A stretch of 64,000 bases of DNA from Puccinia triticina. Its lineage: Eukaryota; Basidiomycota; Pucciniomycetes; Pucciniales; Pucciniaceae. How positions within the stretch are numbered: position 1 is the stretch's first letter; each line of letters starts with the position of its first letter. The DNA lies in assembly GCF_026914185.1 (NCBI RefSeq), contig NC_070561.1, forward strand, positions 1,240,001 through 1,304,000. The letters are read 5' to 3'. The position numbers and the translations under genes were made by a program. The notes under the pieces are model-generated. The model was given only the letters and a program-made list of their open reading frames with translations, was not told where the DNA came from and searched no databases. Positions 46,130 through 57,745 of the stretch are shown here, piece after piece.

Positions 46130-46930
46130 AGTTCTGTGAGGGGGAGATAACAAATATGATATTTGCAGTTAAGCAATATTTATGTTACGGGTGGTTTGAA
46201 GGACCTGCCCCTCTATTGTACTACACAAGGATTCCAACAACAAAATTTATTTATTGTTGTGGCAAAACCTTGATAGAGATCACCATGTGTAGTAGTCTCT
46301 ATCAGACTTAGATCAAACAATACAGATGATGTGCAATGACACAAGCTATTTAAGAACCTGATTATGATCACAGGTGTTGGGTGAGTGGATGTTTGAGATC
46401 ACACTGTTAAATGAATGAGTGACTGGTTGGTTGGTGGCTGCTATTCACATGCTGAATTCAAATGAGGGGGGAGGAAGGGCTCCTTATATAGTAAAATGTG
46501 AGGGATTTTTGCTGGTGGGGAAGTCAGTTGAGGGATTTATGCTGGTGTGACTTCTCCTGTGAGGGATTTTTGCTGCATGGAAGCTTCCGTTGAGGGATTT
46601 TAGCTAGTGAGCCTTCTGATAAATGTGTGATCCAACATGTGACTGATGATGTCATGCGACCATACAGGGGTACGTGTGTGCACCTGTAGAAGCTACACCC
46701 TAACTATGTACTTGTACCTGATTCTATACTATGTACTACCAAATATAATTCTATAGTATTTGATTATGTTCTGTCACAAACCATTTAACCAAAATAACTT
46801 TTGACTGAGTGGAGCTATCCTAGTGGTTCAAGTGAGTGACTAGGGGTTAAATGACCTTCAGAATCTAATTATGCAATAATAAATCTAAGAATATATCTCC
46901 TTCTCATGTATTCAACCATCACTTTATGTA
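46130..46930. mobile_element. LTR-like remnant inserted in the copia pol
   Basis: The coding frame is lost after about 46125 and returns near 46945 (HTTTSMKLVLKG). The inserted sequence is a sibling of 2289-3790 (TGAGGGGGAGATAA, ACGGGTGGTTTGAAGGACCT, CTCCTTATATAG followed by GTGAGGGATTTTTGCT). A SINE- or tRNA-like stretch (GAGCTATCCTAGTGGTTCAA) lies at 46811. Exact borders and target duplication were not resolved. Confidence 0.6.
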
Positions 46931-46939
46931 ATTTGATAC

Positions 46940-47455
46940 TTGAAACAGATTTGGCACACCACAACATCAATGAAACTGGTTTTGAAAGGTAGAGGCGACT
47001 CGTTGGACTTGTGGTCGGATGCAAATTGGGGCAGCAAGCATGAAAGGTCGACTTCGGGGTTTGTTATCAAAAATTTGGGAGACTCGGTGGCGTGGGGTGC
47101 AAAAAGGCAAACGGTGGTGGCACTCTCAACGTGCGCGGCGGAATATGTGGCGTTGTCTGAGGGGGCTCAACATTTGGCGGGACTTTTGATGGTGCTTGAA
47201 GAACTCAATCATACGGTCAAGATGAGGATTTTCTGCAACAATGAAGCAGCGGTATTAATTGCGGGTGATAATGCGTCAAAGAAGAAGACAAGATATCTAA
47301 TTAGGGCGTTCTATTTCATTAATGATTTTGTACGGGAAAACAACATCAAGATCCAATGGACCAGCACAAAAACACCACAAGCCAACATTTTTACCAAGAA
47401 ACTTGGACCCAACAAGATGGACGCGGCGTTGGAAAACCTAGGCATGAGGGCGTAA
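46940..47455 (+). pseudogene. copia RNase H domain
   Basis: 171-codon frame: LDLWSDANWG (first catalytic Asp), TSGFVIKNLGDSVAWGAKRQ, VALSTCAAEYVALSEG (catalytic Glu region), CNNEAAVLIAGD and the end IKIQWTSTKTPQANIFTKKL. Normally this is the C-terminal part of the polyprotein; here it is cut off from reverse transcriptase by the stop and the insertion. Confidence 0.88.
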
Positions 47456-47477
47456 GGTTTGCAATCTTGGGGGGGGA

Positions 47478-47680
47478 TGTTGGGAGCCGGGGGTACCAAG
47501 ATCGCAAACCAGGGTAATCAATTCAGAGTTACACAACCTTAATCATCTCATTGTCATGCATATATTCATCTCTATAGTCTACTGCGGCTGCGGCCAAGTT
47601 GTATGTAGTCTAGCTCGCCGCCCGGTACCGGTTCTACACGCCGGGGGTACTTCCTGGCGAGCAGGTTCGTGGATCCAACA
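47478..47680 (+). mobile_element. candidate copia 3' LTR
   Basis: Follows the purine tract GGGGGGGGA after the RNase H stop. Starts TGTTGGGAGCC and ends GGATCCAACA, so the termini TGTTGG/CCAACA are inverted. 203 bp. Supported by position and ends only, since no second LTR is present for comparison. Confidence 0.6.
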
Positions 47681-48071
47681 AGGAGCTGTTGATCCGTGGA
47701 ACCAACGAGGATCAGCTCGGTAAGTGCTTGGTAAGCTCGTCGGTTCCACAGATCATCATTTTCCCCGTGGAACCGACGGGTTTGTCACTTTTCCCCATCG
47801 GTTCCACGAAGCACACTCCTGTAACTTGTGGAGACCACGTTGGCTTGTTGCTCACGTTGGTTCCACCACCACAACTTTTTTTTTTCACTTCCAACCAGGA
47901 CTAGCTCAGGCTGGTCCTGAAGTGTTGAAAGTTCGAGAAAATAAGTAATTGAAAGGAAGAAAAAAAAAAAGTTGAAAAAAAAACTTTGATGGAAAATTGA
48001 CTCGCAAACGGCTTCCTGAGTGGGTATAATACTTTTGAACGAGGCACACCTTCACCATCTCGAATAGGCTA
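47681..48071. other. non-coding sequence
   Basis: Flank of the copia element: short direct repeats of GGTTCCAC/GTGGAACC words and a purine-rich A tract near 47955-47990. No gene. Confidence 0.4.
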
Positions 48072-48183
48072 CACAGCGGGCAATCGGATGTCGCACGCAG
48101 CCCGCAGCGACACCCGAGCCAAGGGGACCCCCTTTACGCGGGTGTCGCTGCGGGCTGCGTGCGACACCCGATTGCCCGCTGTG
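48072..48183. mobile_element. 112-bp GC-rich palindromic MITE
   Basis: CACAGCGGGCAATCGG and GTGTCGCTGCGGGCTGCGTG form arms of about 45 bp pairing around a short GGGG/CCCC loop. CTA on both sides (48069-48071, 48184-48186) suggests a 3-bp duplication. Confidence 0.8.
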
Positions 48184-48620
48184 CTAGCTGCTTATAAGCA
48201 ACGCTGCTAGGTTCAACCTGGTATGTAGCTGGGTTCGAATCCCACCAATATCATTTTGTCGGTGCAGGTCTTTTTTCACCAGCTCCGTACCGTGTTCCAT
48301 GTGGATTTCACGGCGGGCGGAATCGGTATCCTCGGATGCTCATCACGAGGAGCCCCCGTGATCCACTTGGTGGAGAACACGTGAACGTGTGGACCAGCAG
48401 CCGCTGGTCCAACCTCGCGCAGGGGCACTACGGGGAATCCACGAGGATTCCTCGAGATATCCTCGTCGAAGGACTCCCCGGGTGTACTCTTTCTTCACCA
48501 AGGGTTGGATCGATACCGGGCGTGCTCAGAGCTGATCGGCGGCGTGTCTCTTGTCGTCAGATTCACAATCCATCAGCTTCTTATACGCATCTTCTGGTTC
48601 ACGAACAAACTGGATTTCGT
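48184..48620. other. non-coding with tRNA-like B box
   Basis: GGGTTCGAATCCC at about 48233 is an exact Pol III B box in a small T-arm-like hairpin, but no complete cloverleaf can be drawn upstream. Possibly a tRNA-derived SINE fragment. The rest shows nothing recognisable. Confidence 0.4.
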
Positions 48621-49139
48621 TCAACTGTGTATTAGACGTTGCACTTCGAGCATTTTTTTTTTTCCCTCAAGCGCGAGTCTCTTCTCGTCAATCTCCAAGA
48701 GCCGTTTGGAGATGCAGAGTTCCTCTTTCAGCATCGCATTCAATTTGTTTAGGGCCACCAGTAGCTCCTTGAAAAGCGATGCGAATGCTTCGGCTTGAGA
48801 TGGTATCTGATGGTCGTTGGAGTTTTCAAATCGGCGCTTCTTGGATGCCTCTTGGTCCAATATAGCGCCAGAGACCAATGAAGCTGGGCGCGCCATCGGG
48901 GTGCAGATACCATTAGTGGTGGCGATGATGGCGTTTAGTATGGGGTCTTTCAGATGGACGCGACCAAAAGAGGGACCTGGGGCAGTTAGATCGGTTTGGG
49001 GAACTCGGAGTCGCCATTTGGAAGCCTGCTGCTTACCTTTGCTCGCTGGCGGACATGGTGGTGCCGCGGAGATGGCCTCAGCTGCCGAGCTGCGCGGGAG
49101 CGCTGCCCATGCGCTGGATGCCCCTTTGACAATTTCCAA
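48621..49139 (-). CDS. hypothetical protein fragment with coiled coil
   Basis: A 173-codon open stretch without an ATG at its 5' end (an in-frame stop precedes a TTG), so if real it is spliced or truncated; the first in-frame Met is within GICTPMARPASL. The C-terminal 50 residues are a predicted-looking coiled coil (LFKELLVALNKLNAMLKEEL, then RLLEIDEKRLALEGKKK). Such endings occur in small transposon-associated DNA-binding proteins, but no domain can be named. Confidence 0.35.
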   Translation of the reverse strand: MEIVKGASSAWAALPRSSAAEAISAAPPCPPASKGKQQASKWRLRVPQTDLTAPGPSFGRVHLKDPILNAIIATTNGICTPMARPASLVSGAILDQEASKKRRFENSNDHQIPSQAEAFASLFKELLVALNKLNAMLKEELCISKRLLEIDEKRLALEGKKKMLEVQRLIHS

Positions 49140-49424
49140 TCATTCGCCCTTTGACCTTCGGCCAGACTACATATATCGCGACACCCCTAATCTTTCTCAA
49201 CTTTTTACCTGATTCAAGCGCAGACTTTCGATCGAAGCCAGACATCAGAGAGTGCCGTCGTCACGTCATGTTCGGTGTGGTTCGTCTGTTAACGCTTTCA
49301 TTCTAAGGACCACCCAGCTGATGCCTTGATGAATCATTTTCTTCGGCTTCTAGGTGCGAAGACGTAAGGGCTCCAGACTGATTACCCAGTCAACAGCTCC
49401 ACACTGAACTATTTCTATTTCCCT

Positions 49425-52400
49425 ATGACTAGTATTCGGAGCGGCACCCGCCAAAGGTACCTGTTCTTATTATTTTTAGACAAAAAAGAAACCCGATGGA
49501 AGGAAGCACAATCCTAACTAGTCTGCTCTGTTATCCGAATTTCAGAAGAGCCGGAATTCGAAAAAGCAGTCGAACTCATAAGCCTCCCAGCTGGTCGGCT
49601 GAATTTAATTCGGCCAAAGCATGTCACCAAGGTCGAAAAGGAATGCATGCAAGTGTTCTTTTTTCCTCCAGACACTGTGTTGGTGTCAACGATCAAAGTC
49701 GAGTAGTACTAATATGCGAAATCCGACACACTAGTTTCTTGGAAGCCGGTCTGATAATTCGGCGAACTCCAAGACCATTTCATTATCAAGTGGTCATTAC
49801 GAGGTTGGGCGAAGACGATGAAGAATCGTCAGAAACTGAGGATACGCTAGACGGTGCGTTAGTATCCAATAAAACAACACCCTTCCTCGAGAAAAAAAAC
49901 TGAATAAGAAGGCGAGAACGTACGATAACCTAGACGATCATGAAAAGGCCTTTTTGTTGGAGGAGGCGCTCGATTTCCGAGTGTACGAGACAGTGGATGA
50001 AAGCGATGAAGAAGAAAGACCTACGATGGCGTTTTCCTGGCTTGATCTCACATCCCCCGGCTTATCAGAAAGATTTGAATTCGTCATAAGCAGCCAACAT
50101 GAAAACTGCTCCGCGCCCGAAATCGAACGGGTTCAAGATGCTATTATGCAATGCATTGTGAGATATCGCCCGCTACCTTTCGGGCATGTGTGCTAAGCAA
50201 CTGACATCGCTTTCTATCACTGACATTTATTGCTGAATTGTAGTGGGAAGGCGAGAATGGGAAAGATAGTTCGGAAGCACCAGATGAAGATCTACTGGCA
50301 ATCAGGCAAGGGTGAGCAAAGATCACCTCGATTACTTTTCACTACCTAACTGGGCAAGCGACAAACTAACTTTATCGAAATGATTTCTTTGTCCGGGTGA
50401 TAAAAGCTTCAATTTGCCTTATCCACAACCAGAGATCACCTACCCAGTACAACCATCGAATCTATTGCGCGCACCCAGTACTCCTCCAAGTGATGAATCG
50501 GATGTTGAACATTCTACCGACACCACTCTAGATTATTCTCAAACCTCGCGCGTATTCCGCCCACCCAGTCTTCAAAGCGAGCAGTCAGATGTGGAGAACT
50601 CATTAGAAACTCAATCCAACTTGGGAACGAATGTCGAGGAGCAGGATGGTGACGATGATAGCGATTCCTCTGCTGACGAAATAGTCAACCAACTCATGGG
50701 CACCACTCTAGCTGATAAACCTAAGGACCCCCCTTCTCGGGCAAATTCACAGCCATCAGCTCCCTCCCCCCAACGGAAGCCAGGCCCGTCATTCGTAACA
50801 GATCAAGTTTCTCCAGCAAAGGTACAATCTCCCTCGCCCTCGTCACAGCGCAGTCCTTCCGTCGAAACCACTTCATCCAGACATTCTTCCCGCTCGCAAG
50901 AATCGATAGCCGACGAGGACGTTCAGATCGCTCCCCACAATCCGACCAGCCCTAGTGACGAAGCTCTGGCAGATTCATCGTCATTTGACGACGGCCATCG
51001 AGACCTTCAAGCAGATCAAGACCCACACAGCATCTCAATGACTGATGATAGAAGCATGACATTTACTGGCGAAACCGTCGTAGCTTGGGAATCGATTTGT
51101 AATCTTTATCTATTCAAGGCCGATGAAGCGAGGTTTGACAGGTGGGAGACTGGGGCTCTGGCAGAACTTTATGTATCGGCCCCCGATAATCCCCAATCTG
51201 ACATATGTTGGCTAACGGTGAAACAACCGGGAGCGAAAGTGAATGATGAACGTGTGGTGATTTCTACCCCCATAGGGAGTGAACAAAATCTCAGTTTCAG
51301 TGGCGTCAGTCTTCCCATCCTACATATTTTATTCTTGTCGACATTACGAGACATGTGTTTAGTGGACTCATCACATTGATCTATTTTAGGGCAATATTCT
51401 GTTCCACTACAAGTACGGGGAAGCTGACTACCGAACATGGGCATTACGATTCCCGGGCGACGAAGTCTCGCGTGACCAATATACTGCTGCTCAAGAAGCA
51501 TTCGCTAAGGCTTTATACGATCGAGATAATGGCCTAGGTAGTTACGAGGCCCAAGACCGTGCCACAAAAGAATGGAGTCGTTTGACCTATGGCGTCCCTG
51601 TCGATGGAGATTGCTATGAGGAAGACGACGCACAATCTGATGATACCGAAGAAGAAGTCGAAGATAGTGAGGAGGAAGAAGGTATGTAGCTCTGATTGCC
51701 ATTGTAGAAATTCGTATAACTTTCCCTGAACTATATCTTCCTTGTATCTGGTCTGGGCAGAGTACGCAAGTAGCGATGATGATGATGACGCACAGTTACA
51801 AAGATTCCGATCCTTGAATTCCACTAAAAACTCTTGCCATGCTCTCGGGGCGAAAGAAAACTTGTCCTGCGTTATCAGGGGTAATATGATGGGGATATTT
51901 CGGAATGAGTCCACAAGCGACAAAAAATTGAAGTATGGTTTTCCTTGAATTACTCTCAGATTCCAAAGCTTATATGTTTCCCGCGCTCCTTTAGATTTAT
52001 TGCTTCGATCCCCGACCTGACAACGCTCGATGGAACAAGAGCCGTTCACCCAACCAAGATAATGGTGAGTTTGGGATCGGTTAAGTATGCATCTGACGAT
52101 AATTGTCGACTAATCAATCAACTCTCAATTTCCACATCCGCCCTACCGATACTAAAGCTATATATGCAAGATGACATTGTGATTATCAAAGATAGGAGTA
52201 TCCCAAATTATTTATTCAAGCTCGACCTAGGAGTTGGCAAAATAGTCGAAGAATGGGAACTCAATGACGACCCGCTGACGGATTTTTTCGCACTAAACAA
52301 ATTCAGTGCAATGGAGAACGAAAGTACCTTGATAGGGACCTCTCGTAACGAATTCTTCAAGATCGACCCGCGAGTCAATGGCCGTAAGGCCGTGGATAAG

Positions 52401-53346
52401 CAAACCCAAACTTACAAGACGAATGTAGACTTTTCATGTGGTGTGACTTCCGCCTCTGGATTCATCGCACTCGGATCGGATACGGGAATGATTAGATTAT
52501 TCGACCCTAACATTGGCAAGAAAGCTAAGACTTTACTGCCTGAAGTGAGGGATGCAATCAAGCATCTTGATGTCACTAACAACGGAAGATATCTCGTCGC
52601 TACTTGTGAAAAGTATTTGCTACTCTATGATTGCCAAATGAAGAGCGGTAAATTGGGATTCGAAAAAAGCTTTCCGAAGGCTGAGAAACCCGCAGGGATA
52701 AGAATCGAGCTTACCCCGGAACATCGAGGGCGGATTATTCACGAGAAGATTCCATACTGTTTCAATCAAGCAAAGTAGGTAGTTTGTTTTTCCGGCAAAT
52801 CACAAGCTTGCATATTCACTCTTTTCTTATGGCCATTGCGCAATACGATTTAATCTAGGTTCAATCAAGGCGATGGAGAAGTAGAAAGGAAGATTATTAC
52901 CGCAATGGGTCCTTATATCATTGAATTCGATCTGAAGTCGATCTTGGATAAGAGCAGAAGGACTCAATATGTCCTCAAAAGGTATCAGGAACGCGTCGTT
53001 GCCGATAACTTCCGGTGGGGCGATGCTAAAGAAATTGTCAGTGATTCTCTTTCCGACCATCATCATTTCCAGTGTCCATTGAATTGTTCAAGGAACTTGA
53101 AGCTAACGAACCAATTATTATTTTATTTCATCTTCGAAAAACTTATTGCTGGCCGGTTGAAAAATGAATGCTGCATATTTACAATAGGTTGTTACTCTTG
53201 AAAGTGATGTGCTCATGGAGAAACACAATAGATTGTTGAAGCCGAGTCGACAATCTATCGTCGGACTGGAGCCTATCCAGCCATCATCTAGTCGAATCCG
53301 AACCGGCGGTTCTACCTTGGGCATTGTTCAAGAATGGGAGGGTTGA
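49425..53346 (+). CDS. VID27: VID27 family protein, full-length paralogue
   Basis: Exons after the first: 49546-49648, 49735-49853, 49934-50157, 50244-50311, 50407-51304, 51390-51681, 51761-51932, 51995-52064, 52158-52774, 52859-53036, 53188-53346. With a tentative 7-nt first exon (49425-49431) the phases close to 968 aa. N-terminal part: ISLPAGRLNLIRPKH, ECIFLEAGLIIRRT, FHYQVVITR. A long acidic/serine-rich middle (residues about 180-400), a PH-like stretch (AWESICNLYLFKAD, GNILFHYKYG), acidic EEEVEDSEEEE, then the conserved C-terminal beta-propeller-like domain: KIVEEWELNDDPLTDF, TLIGTSRNEFFKIDPR, SGFIALGSDTGMIRLFD, GRYLVATCEKYLLLYD, VVADNFRWGD. VID27 is named from yeast vacuolar import and degradation; its molecular role is poorly known. 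Intron 2 fits only as GC-AG. The start codon is the weakest point. Confidence 0.88.
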
Positions 53347-55030
53347 TGAATCAAGGAGCTTTGTTCTTTGGGGCTCGGTCCTTCACATCATCAGATCGAA
53401 TATACCTTGTTCTCTCCTCCACTTTGCCCTTTATTCATCTGGTTTTCCTCAAAACGCTTTGGATAATGTAATTTTACTTGTCACCCTCTGGTCAAACAAC
53501 CAAAAAAAAAAAAAACATGAATACTCCAATATCCTCTTCCTCCTTCTTTGCTTCCATTTTCTCTTGAATTTTTCAGTTATTAATGTACCTATCTACGTAC
53601 TTCAACATACACGAGGGCTGTTCAGTTTCTCATACGGGCTTGACTTTTCAGTACCATATCAATATCTTGTTTTCTCTATTTGTTTCCACCTTTGCTAACA
53701 GTTATGACCATCATCATCCATTATCAGTATCATGAAATCCTACATCTGTACGCGCCTTGGATATCAATTACATATGTAGTTAACCAATCATCCAAAATAT
53801 CTTACATTGTGCTCAACGATTTATCCTTTCCCTTCTCTCCTCTGGCTTTTCTTTTTGGATGGCCCATACTCTCGTGTTTGCTACCAACATTGCAAGTTGA
53901 AAACCCGTTCTACTCATTCTTTGCTTTGTGTGCTTGGTCACCCCGGCCTTTAGTTACACCTAGGCCTTCTTCCTATACATTCATTTGATGGCCGGAAAGC
54001 TCAATGTTCACGAGGTAGCTCGGGATGCCGTAGTACATATTCATGTCGCTAGTGCGACATCTCTTTATGTTTCTGGCAAGCAAGACGCGTCGAAGTGACT
54101 CTATGGCAAAGGATACAGCTATCTTGTACCCGGTCACTTCTGCGTTGAGAAACGTCGCACATAAATCAATAACTCAAGAAATTTGAGGCTAGTCACCGCT
54201 TTATTTCAACCTGGTCTTCCAGGGCAAAGCTCAATACAAGCAGGTGGTAAGATTGATACTGTAACAAAGTGCTAAGTTCCTCAGAGCTTTAAAAGAAGCA
54301 CCATTATTTCGACCAACATTGATGCCAACTCGTGCGTTGGTCAGCCGGCGTCCTCTACCCTAATTTCCAATTTTCCTCAAGTTATCACTTGTTACATAAG
54401 GGAATGAGATGCTATACATGTAAATAGTCTCGGCAGACTTATCTGGCTACATTCTCCCACAAAGTTTCGGCCAGCATCCAATGCGCCAACTGGAGTGGAC
54501 CTCAGGAGTCAGCGCCGTGTGGTTTTTGATGGGGCTCGCAATAGCCATATCGAGCTTGTCTCTCGATTGGTCGCGCTTCGCGCCACCGGGCGTCGTGCTT
54601 TCGGGATTGTATAGAAAAGCCAACCCTCAGACGGCTATCGTAGTCTATCGTACGTAGTACGAAGATTCTGACCTGTTCTGACGCGCCCTACAGATCCTTT
54701 GACCTTTGAATTCATTTATTTATGTAAATAATACGTTTATTTACCTTTGTTGTCTATTGGTCCCATCACCCAAATAAAGAAGTGTATTGCCTTAGTGATA
54801 GATCTCAGGAGAGGCTGATTCTGGAGTCCTTAGCCCATCTACCGTTCATGCTATTGGAGAGTCAGGTCGGAGCCTTTACTTTTCTGCAAGATATCGTTAG
54901 CCTTCGCGTTTGTTTCATCGGCCAGCCAACACCTAGATATTCAGAATCTGGTTTCCACTCTTCCCACCAGTCGGCCAGTCCTGAATTCATTGTCACACCA
55001 ATCCCTCCCATCATCAATACGCTGGTTCCA
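53347..55030. other. intergenic between VID27 paralogues
   Basis: 53347-54000 is pyrimidine-rich (3' UTR of the first gene and beyond). No domain-bearing frame. The second gene's promoter should lie towards the right end. Confidence 0.5.
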
Positions 55031-55038
55031 TATAAATA
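55031..55038 (+). promoter_or_regulatory. TATA box of VID27 paralogue 2
   Basis: TATAAATA lies 28 bases before the ATG at 55066, so the 5' UTR would be very short. The ATG context CCACCATGG is a strong Kozak match, which supports this start. Confidence 0.5.
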
Positions 55039-55065
55039 ACCTCTTGTTCCATTTTGATCTCCACC

Positions 55066-57244
55066 ATGGGCACTTTCGGACTAAGACCATCCGACTGCAG
55101 CTCACCCTCTGAAGTTGACAACGAAAGCAATCAGCCTGATGTGCAAAATCTCTTGGTAGAAAAGGATAACCAGATCACCCAACTACTCAACAGGATCCAA
55201 CAGCTTGAGATCGAAAAAAACAAAACTGGAGACGCGCGCTATTTTTCTTCGGACAATGACCCTGCAACTTCCTTGGCAGCAGCAACCAATCAAGCTCTAA
55301 CCTCTTTAAATCAAACCAATCAACTCCAGATTTCACCAGCCGGTCACTCTGAAAGCTCCTTATCTAGATTACATCAGTCTGGAGTGGACTTCGAGAATAA
55401 CCATGGAAATTCCGTAGCCAACCCGTCGACAATCAGAACGTCTTCGACTAGAAATTCTTTAATCGCGACCATTTCTCGACCTTCCTTGAGCGGAACAAAT
55501 CACGCGTCCATCGAATACCGATCAGAAACCACCTTGACTAGTTGGAGCTGTGTGACGCGTAGTGAGATGATTCCAGAAAAGTATGGAGAGGAATCTAACA
55601 GCCGTTTTCCTCTCATTGAAGAAGTCGAAGAAACTGGGCAAGGAGGTATGAAATTTCCATTTCAATCGATTTCTCCGATACATAAACGACATGCTTTTCT
55701 AAATCTTCAACTATCATTTCTCCTTGCCAGACTCCACAAGTGACGATGATGAGGATTATGAGCCTGCAGTGCAGAGCTTCGGGTCCAGGCGAGGCGAGCC
55801 CGCCAACGATCACTATGCGATGGGATATAGAGGCGTATCGTGTGTTGTTGGAGGAAATACTGTCAAAACGTTTGACGATGAGGCCAGTGGTAGTGGAAAA
55901 TTAAAGTAAATGCGCTTTGTTACTGTAGTATTAATTTCGAAAACACGATCTTACTGAGCTTGTCTCTTCCCCTCACTCCTCAGATTATTGGCCACGATGC
56001 CTGGCCTGTCTACCCCTGATGGAAAGCGATCTCTGGTCCCATCCAAGGTCATGGTCAGTAATGATAGTTATCAGAGACCAGCTGAATGCTGATTGGATGG
56101 ACAAGTGCTGACTCACTGATTGACCGTTGAATCGGCTATTCTTTTTGAATATATAGTTGCATAGACAAGACAGCAACTTGATCATGCAAGATAAGTATAG
56201 CCGAGACTTGCTGTACAGCTTTGACATGGAGTATGGTAAAGTGGTCGATGAATGGCATATCGGTCCTGAACAACTCGTGGACTTCTGTCCGGGTAAAAAA
56301 TTCAATCAGATGCTCGCGGAGCCGACCTTCGTAGGGGCCTCGTCAAACTCGCTTTATATAATCGATCCACGATTGCATGGCTACAAGGGAGTTGCATTGA
56401 AAACGTACAGTCCCTTTACCAGGACCAACTTCTCCTGTGTTGCGACTACCGAATATGGATGGGTGGCGGTCGGATCCAAAAATGGAGACATCCGATTGTA
56501 TGACTCGTTGGGCAAGAATGCTAAAACTCACCTTCGTGGTTGTAAGGGCCCAGTTTTGGCGCTCGATGTTTCTAAGGACGGGGCGTATTTGGTCGCTACT
56601 TACGAAGCTCACTTGGTGCTCTACGACTGCCACATGGGCTTTAATAGAAGCATTGCTAGTTCTGCGAATGCTTCCGGTATCCGGGTCAATCTTACCCGAG
56701 AACATGCGAAGTATCTCCATGATGAGGGTGTTCCGCTCGTCTACAAATCAGCGACGTGAGTGCGTCTCTATCCCCTTGAGCAGATTTGTTCTCTTCATCC
56801 AGCTGATCTCATTGTTTCTTCTTAATGATGATGATAATGATGATGTTCTATTCAGGTTCAACTTAGGACCAAATACGACAGAGAAATACATCACCGCCTA
56901 TGTCGGCCCTTATTTGATCGCATTCAACTTGCGCTCGATACTGGCCAACAAGCCCGAATATGAGATCAAGAGATATCAGGATAACGTAGTTGCCAGTAGT
57001 TTTCGATGGAATAATGATAAAGATATTGTCAGTCTTTATTTTAGGGTGGCTACAAGAATCACGCATTATTCTTCTTCTGACTGTTTCTTTTGGCATTTCC
57101 ATGATGATTCTACGTTGTCTCTAGGTTGTCACGGTGCCAAGTGACGTGTTCGTCCAGGATCGAGCCAAGTTATCTCGACCCCGCCGCCATTCGCTAGATC
57201 ATTACCGATCAAGGAACATTATAAGAGGTAGACCTTCTGTTTAA
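55066..57244 (+). CDS. VID27-like protein with divergent N-terminus, paralogue 2
   Basis: Exons 55066-55645, 55731-55905, 55984-56053, 56157-56755, 56856-57027, 57125-57244; the phases close to 571 aa. The N-terminal 190 residues are unlike the first paralogue: a short coiled-coil (VEKDNQITQLLNRIQQLEIE) then a Ser/Thr-rich segment. From exon 2 on it follows paralogue 1: DSTSDDDEDYEPAVQSF, LLATMPGLSTPDGKRSLVPS, GKVVDEWHIGPEQLVDF, TFVGASSNSLYIIDPR, GWVAVGSKNGDIRLYD, GAYLVATYEAHLVLYD, NVVASSFRWNNDKDI. Intron positions and phases match paralogue 1 from the acidic exon onwards, so it arose by tandem duplication, with loss or replacement of the N-terminal and PH-like parts. Function unknown. Confidence 0.9.
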
Positions 57245-57583
57245 GGTAGCTTGCAACAACGTCTGGTTTGTACTGGGGAAAAATCTTTTCAGCTGGTCAC
57301 TGGCCGGCTTGAGTCTTGTTCTGTTGTCTTTTCTGTCCAGTTATCTTCTAGTTTGATCTTATCAAATTGCCGGGTAAATTTAATACTCATGTAGTTGAGA
57401 ATGATTTAAATATTGGAAGACTTACTGTAGGATCTACGCCCCCCGTACAGACTAAAATTTCACAGATCTAAACCTTACTGGCTGGTGAAAAGTGATTGAG
57501 ATTAAGTTCTCACCAGCCAGTAAGGTTTAACCTGGCCTGACAGATCTGGCTTTTTAGCCCACGGGAAGTCATCCATTGACAAT
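57245..57583. other. 3' flank of VID27 paralogue 2 with a hairpin
   Basis: Contains an inverted repeat at 57469-57529, TAAACCTTACTGGCTGGTGA and its complement around a loop of about 22 nt. This may be a small MITE or a transcriptional hairpin; no duplication was seen at its edges. Confidence 0.55.
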
Positions 57584-57745
57584 AGCCCGGTTCACGTTGG
57601 GGTTTGACTAGCAAGAGTTTAATTACAAACATGCGTGTTTAATGTCAGCTCTTGCTGAAAGTCAGACTCCCACGGCCATTTTTCAGCTTTTTAAGCTTAC
57701 TTTTTGATTGATCAGCAACACCAATTTTAGTTGGCGGCATAAAAT

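Larger units (their letters stand above)
40731..47680 (+). mobile_element. Ty1/copia retrotransposon, decayed and multiply interrupted
   Basis: Domain order gag, protease, integrase, reverse transcriptase, RNase H defines Ty1/copia. Damage: two R-family insertions in gag, stop codons, a 26-bp duplication between protease and integrase frames, a TAA in place of a sense codon after reverse transcriptase, and an LTR-like insertion before RNase H. The 3' end has a G-rich tract and a candidate LTR (47478-47680). No 5' LTR is visible. Confidence 0.88.

Noticed and set aside
46130..46930. Intron of the copia pol gene
   Set aside because: The sequence is a dispersed repeat also found at 2289-3790; it is an insertion, not an intron.
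48621..49139. Confident protein-coding gene with coiled coil
   Set aside because: No ATG at the 5' end of the frame and no domain; kept only as a low-confidence fragment.
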